Position numbers and translations under genes: made by a program. Shown here in pieces: positions 34,918-37,332 of a stretch of DNA of 37,332 bases (position 1 is its first letter; each line of letters begins with the position of its first letter). This stretch comes from M3007 sp046316495 (GTDB lineage Bacteria; Bacteroidota; Bacteroidia; Chitinophagales; Saprospiraceae). The DNA lies in contig JBKDAM010000124.1 in NCBI GenBank assembly GCA_046316495.1, positions 1 through 37,332 of the forward strand. Reading direction: 5' to 3'. The notes beneath the pieces are model-generated. The model saw only the letters and a program-made list of their open reading frames with translations. It did no database searches and was not told where the DNA came from.

Positions 34918-34938
34918 CCCTTAAATAAAATGATATAA

Positions 34939-35268
34939 ATGAAAAAGGTACTGTTCGTTATTCCATTTTGCCTGCTTTTAGCAGCATTTACCCCTTCTCA
35001 GCCTGCTGCCGATCCAACCATCCCAGCAGAGGTAGAATCCTTGCTCAATAAATATGGATGTGCCGCTTGCCACTCGGTCTCCCGCAAAATGATTGGACCC
35101 AAGTGGACGGAAATTGCTGCAAAGGGGTACACCCAAAAGCGCATAGTTCAGTTAATTAAAAAACCGGAGCCCAACAACTGGCCTGGTTATCCTGCCATGG
35201 CGGCCCAACCCACTGTTCCAAAAGCAGATTTGGACAAAATCGCGGGTTGGCTGGTAGCACTAAAGTAA
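34939..35268 (+). CDS. Small exported c-type cytochrome
   Basis: The 109-residue protein has a signal peptide (about 1-23) and a single haem site CAACH (Cys41, Cys44, His45) near the N-terminus of the mature domain. Met87 in YPAMAAQP is the likely sixth haem ligand, as in cytochrome c-551/c-552 class I proteins. It would carry electrons in the periplasm to a terminal oxidase or another acceptor. The next gene's promoter begins just after its stop, so the two are adjacent but separately started. Confidence 0.93.
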   Translation: MKKVLFVIPFCLLLAAFTPSQPAADPTIPAEVESLLNKYGCAACHSVSRKMIGPKWTEIAAKGYTQKRIVQLIKKPEPNNWPGYPAMAAQPTVPKADLDKIAGWLVALK

Positions 35269-35275
35269 TTCGTCG

Positions 35276-35283
35276 TACCTTTG
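35276..35283 (+). promoter_or_regulatory. -7 element of the acyl-CoA dehydrogenase gene
   Basis: TACCTTTG, 32 nt upstream of the ATG at 35316, supports that start rather than an in-frame one at 35247 inside the cytochrome gene. The -33 position reads TGG, not TTG. Confidence 0.55.
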
Positions 35284-35315
35284 CGGCTCAAATTTGTAAC
35301 CATTTTATTCGCACT

Positions 35316-36545
35316 ATGGCAATCCACCACGAAAACGGCCTCGATGTGGCCAATGTACCTAAATCAGCCAGAGAAGATCGCTATCAACACCACGACTACT
35401 ACGGGGTGGATGACCTGCTGTCTTCTGAACATAAAATTGCCCGCGATGCAGTTCGCGAATGGGTTAAATCGGAAGTAAGCCCCATCATTGAGTACTACTC
35501 CGATAAAGCGCAGTGCCCAACCCATCTATTCAAAGGATTAGCCGAAATTGGGGCCTTCGGACCTTCCCTTCCTGCCGAGTACGGCTGCGGTGGTATGGAC
35601 GAAATCGCTTATGGTGTCATCATGCAAGAATTGGAACGCGGTGACTCCGGCATCCGTTCTATGGCTTCCGTACAGGGATCCTTGGTGATGTACCCCATCT
35701 ATAAGTTTGGTTCCGAAGAGCAAAAGAAACACTACCTTCCCAAATTGGCATCCGGTGAGATGATTGGCTGTTTTGGATTAACCGAACCTGACCATGGCTC
35801 CAACCCCAGTGGAATGGTAACCAATGTAAAAGACGATGGAGATGCCTATATCCTCAACGGTGCTAAAATGTGGATCACCAACTCCCCAGTAGCCGATATC
35901 GCCGTTGTATGGGCCAAAAATGAAGATGGAAAAGTACTTGGAATGATTGTTGAAAAGGGTATGAAAGGGTTCTCAGCCCCCGAAATCCATGGAAAATGGT
36001 CGCTCCGCGCCAGCATCACCGGTGAACTTATCTTCGAAGATGTTCGGGTTCCCAAGAAAAATGTTCTTCCGAATGTAATCGGTATGCGCGGTCCTCTTAC
36101 CTGCCTGTCCAAAGCCCGCTACGGCATCGCCTGGGGCGCTATCGGAGCAGGTCTGGATTGCTATGACTCTGCACTTCGCTATTCCCAAGAACGCATCCAG
36201 TTCGGCCGTCCAATCGGTGGCTTCCAGCTTACCCAAAAGAAACTCGCCGAGATGATTACTGAGCTTACCAAAGCCCAACTACTTACCTGGCGCCTCGGTA
36301 CACTCGCCAACGAAGGGAAAGCAACCCCTGCACAAATCTCGATGGCAAAACGCAACAACGTTATCACCGCCCTCGAAGTGGCCCGGGAAGCCCGCCAAAT
36401 CCACGGCGGAATGGGGATCACCAACGAATACCCCGTGATGCGCCATATGATGAACCTAGAAACCGTCCTCACCTACGAAGGCACCCACGATATCCACCTC
36501 CTCATCACCGGTATGGATGTCACCGGACTAGACGCGTTTAAATAA
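35316..36545 (+). CDS. gcdH: Acyl-CoA dehydrogenase, glutaryl-CoA dehydrogenase-like
   Basis: The 409-residue FAD enzyme matches the glutaryl-CoA dehydrogenase subgroup. Arg114 in SGIRSMASVQGSLVMYPI corresponds to the arginine that binds the substrate's second carboxylate. TEPDHGSNPSGM contacts FAD and substrate. Glu388 in TYEGTHDIH is the catalytic base. The family converts glutaryl-CoA to crotonyl-CoA in lysine and tryptophan breakdown. The symbol rests on these residues and not on a tree, so a related short-chain specificity remains possible. Its stop codon is the first triplet of a tandem repeat array. Confidence 0.9.
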   Translation: MAIHHENGLDVANVPKSAREDRYQHHDYYGVDDLLSSEHKIARDAVREWVKSEVSPIIEYYSDKAQCPTHLFKGLAEIGAFGPSLPAEYGCGGMDEIAYGVIMQELERGDSGIRSMASVQGSLVMYPIYKFGSEEQKKHYLPKLASGEMIGCFGLTEPDHGSNPSGMVTNVKDDGDAYILNGAKMWITNSPVADIAVVWAKNEDGKVLGMIVEKGMKGFSAPEIHGKWSLRASITGELIFEDVRVPKKNVLPNVIGMRGPLTCLSKARYGIAWGAIGAGLDCYDSALRYSQERIQFGRPIGGFQLTQKKLAEMITELTKAQLLTWRLGTLANEGKATPAQISMAKRNNVITALEVAREARQIHGGMGITNEYPVMRHMMNLETVLTYEGTHDIHLLITGMDVTGLDAFK

Positions 36546-36645
36546 TGGTTAATTATTAATGGTTAATTATTAATGGTTAATTATTAATGGTTAATTATTA
36601 ATGGTTAATTATTAATGGTTAATTATTAATGGTTAATTATTAATG
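36543..36645 (+). repeat. Tandem repeat, 14-bp unit, seven copies
   Basis: Seven perfect copies of TAATGGTTAATTAT run from 36543, with a partial eighth. The TAA of the first copy is the stop codon of the acyl-CoA dehydrogenase gene. The unit is two related heptamers. Confidence 0.95.
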
Positions 36646-36662
36646 ACTTAGGAATTTAATAC

Positions 36663-36700
36663 AAAGCCCCCTCGGTGTTCTTTTCACCGAGGGGGCTTTT
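36663..36700 (+). terminator. Terminator of the acyl-CoA dehydrogenase gene
   Basis: A perfect 15-bp stem (36663-36677 with 36685-36699; core GCCCCCTCGGTG), 7-nt loop, then TTTT. It lies beyond the tandem array, 118 nt after the stop. Confidence 0.93.
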
Positions 36701-36719
36701 ATATTTTATACCCCCCAGA

Positions 36720-36771
36720 TTAACCATTAACAATTAATAATTAACCATTAACAATTAATAATTAACCATTA
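36720..36771. repeat. Tandem repeat, 21-bp unit, about 2.5 copies
   Basis: Units at 36720-36740 and 36741-36761 are identical, followed by half a unit. They are built from TTAACCA/TTAACAA heptamers, the reverse complement type of the array at 36543, so the two arrays flank the terminator in opposite orientation. Confidence 0.85.
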
Positions 36772-36802
36772 AAAAAAGCTGCTCCATCATTATGGAGCAG
36801 CT
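36771..36802 (-). terminator. Rho-independent terminator on the - strand
   Basis: A perfect 10-bp stem AGCTGCTCCA/TGGAGCAGCT with a 6-nt loop; on the - strand it is followed by six T (36776-36771). It ends whatever - strand transcript comes from 36803-37332. Confidence 0.88.
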
Positions 36803-37150
36803 AGCTACGGAGGAGTGCGAATTACCACTAATTCTTAACCGTTTTTGGGAAATAGGTTGTAATGCTTGGCAGCGCACTTCCCGACTACTTGGAGTCTATT
36901 TTTTAAAGAGCTACCAGCAATAGAATTCGCTCGTAGCATGGATTATTCTAGTTTTTTTGATGAATAAAGGAATTGGAAGTGCCCGGAGAAAAAAATACGC
37001 CCGGCAAACTACCGAACCATTCGCTTCCCCTCCAGGCACCACCGCCTCCATCTAATAACTATTAGTTAGTTTCGAGCTACAGCTAATGATGCCCGGTCGA
37101 AACTATCTATCAGTGAATAAAAACCCAACTAACAGAAAACTCCTCCCGGG
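36771..37150 (-). ncRNA. Candidate structured non-coding RNA
   Basis: This 400-nt gap has no ORF but many complementary segments. On the - strand, TGCCCGG-AG near 37151-37142 can pair with CTCCGGGCA (36988-36980), enclosing about 170 nt. Inside are TAGTTTCGA/TCGAAACTA (37105-37097 with 37075-37067), a short AGGC/GCCT hairpin (about 37034-37047) and CGAA/TTCG (about 37013-37023). A second helix pairs 36812-36820 with 36873-36881. A promoter-like sequence starts it (37187-37156) and a terminator ends it (36802-36771). The RNA class is not recognised; 6S-like size is noted only as a possibility. A long 3' UTR of the gene at 37197 is the alternative. Confidence 0.4.
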
Positions 37151-37155
37151 CAACA

Positions 37156-37187
37156 CAACCGTATCCTTAACAATTAACCATTAACAA
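37156..37187 (-). promoter_or_regulatory. Possible promoter for the candidate RNA
   Basis: On the - strand TTG (37187-37185), 21 nt, TACGGTTG (37163-37156), one mismatch in TAnnTTTG. The predicted start, near 37150, coincides with the 5' arm of the closing helix. The heptad repeat here contains TTG often, so the -33 match could be chance. Confidence 0.35.
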
Positions 37188-37195
37188 TTAACAAT
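37167..37195. repeat. Heptad repeat TTAACnA
   Basis: Four 7-bp units of TTAACAA/TTAACCA in tandem, the same building block as the arrays at 36543 and 36720. It lies directly after the stop of the - strand gene at 37197. Confidence 0.8.
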
Positions 37196-37196
37196 T

Positions 37197-37332
37197 TTAA
37201 TTTGTGCCGCTTAAAAGGTAGCTAGCTCCTGTAGCGTCCGTATAACGGATGTTCAGCTTTTTAGTGCTTGGGTTGTAGGTGTATTCCCCACTACCATCAG
37301 AATTGGCTCCCGAAATTTCCCCTGTGTTAGAG
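37197..37332 (-). CDS. 3' end of a - strand gene, unknown product (5' end outside window)
   Basis: The last 44 codons and the TAA stop (37199-37197) are in the window; the frame is open to the right edge. The peptide is Gly/Ser/Asn/Thr-rich with alternating hydrophobic residues (GEYTYNPSTKKLNIRYTDA, ASYLLSGTN), like the end of a beta-rich secreted or lipoprotein domain. No family can be named from this fragment. Confidence 0.6.
   Translation of the reverse strand, partial: SNTGEISGANSDGSGEYTYNPSTKKLNIRYTDATGASYLLSGTN

Larger units (their letters stand above)
34121..34938. other. Long AT-rich non-coding region
   Basis: No convincing gene lies here. It contains TTTGAC-N10-GTCAAA (34211-34232), an A/T-only 17-bp hairpin (34243-34280), repeat C copy 3, a hairpin with a T-run on the - strand (34673-34711), a 7-bp hairpin AACGAAA/TTTCGTT (34756-34778) and a 24-codon ORF (34732-34806, MKYLFKSLNERSLF...) that I cannot support as a gene. 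Confidence 0.6.

Noticed and set aside
36543..36645. CRISPR-like appearance of the 14-bp repeats
   Set aside because: The units are directly joined with no spacers, and no cas gene is present.
36980..37150. tmRNA, suggested by GTTTCGACCGG on the - strand and the length to the terminator
   Set aside because: There is no 3' tRNA-like T-loop (GTTCRANNC), no acceptor pairing with a 5' GGGG end and no tag-peptide frame.

Overview
The window looks like chromosomal DNA from a marine or freshwater Bacteroidota, most likely class Saprospiria (Haliscomenobacter/Lewinella-like). The evidence is a giant SprB/HYR-type surface protein, a gliding-motility-type C-terminal sorting domain (type IX secretion, type B), two TonB receptors with carboxypeptidase-regulatory N-domains, a DUF4249 lipoprotein, and promoters of the Bacteroidota form (TTG, 21 nt, TAnnTTTG). 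The species assignment is inference; no rRNA or marker gene is present.

Layout. 1-7259 (-) is the first 2419 codons of a secreted metalloprotease/adhesin that runs off the left edge. An AT-rich divergent region (7260-7649) leads to a small anchored protein, a TonB receptor with a small lipoprotein, a TPR-like membrane protein and a nucleotidyltransferase-Nudix fusion, all on +. An 18-bp bidirectional terminator (12608-12657) closes this side. From 12749 to 22307 everything is on the - strand: a small outer-membrane barrel, malic enzyme (maeB), an MFS transporter, a six-helix membrane protein, cysteine synthase (cysM), a BamA/TamA-like outer-membrane protein, a thiol peroxidase (bcp) and a MurG-like glycosyltransferase. 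A compact divergent promoter with an internal palindrome (22328-22393) separates the glycosyltransferase from a + strand pair: a CBM20-bearing 4-alpha-glucanotransferase (malQ) and a GHL10 hydrolase. A second TonB receptor plus DUF4249 lipoprotein follows.

30482-30998 is a mosaic of short interspersed repeats. It is followed by a DUF486 protein (-), tRNA-Asn, a PfkB kinase, a LamG protein with a type IX sorting tail, an 874-bp non-coding stretch, a c-type cytochrome and a glutaryl-CoA-dehydrogenase-like enzyme. The last 800 bp hold heptad-based repeats, two terminators, a candidate structured RNA on the - strand, and the 3' end of one more - strand gene.

Functionally this is mostly housekeeping and envelope biology: surface polymer or protein degradation and uptake (protease, TonB receptors, lipoproteins), alpha-glucan metabolism (malQ and neighbour), central carbon metabolism (maeB, gcdH-like), cysteine synthesis and peroxide defence. 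I see no phage, transposase, CRISPR, toxin-antitoxin or defence island. The least explained material is non-coding: the repeat families, the back-to-back promoter with its operator-like palindrome, and the possible RNA gene near the right edge.
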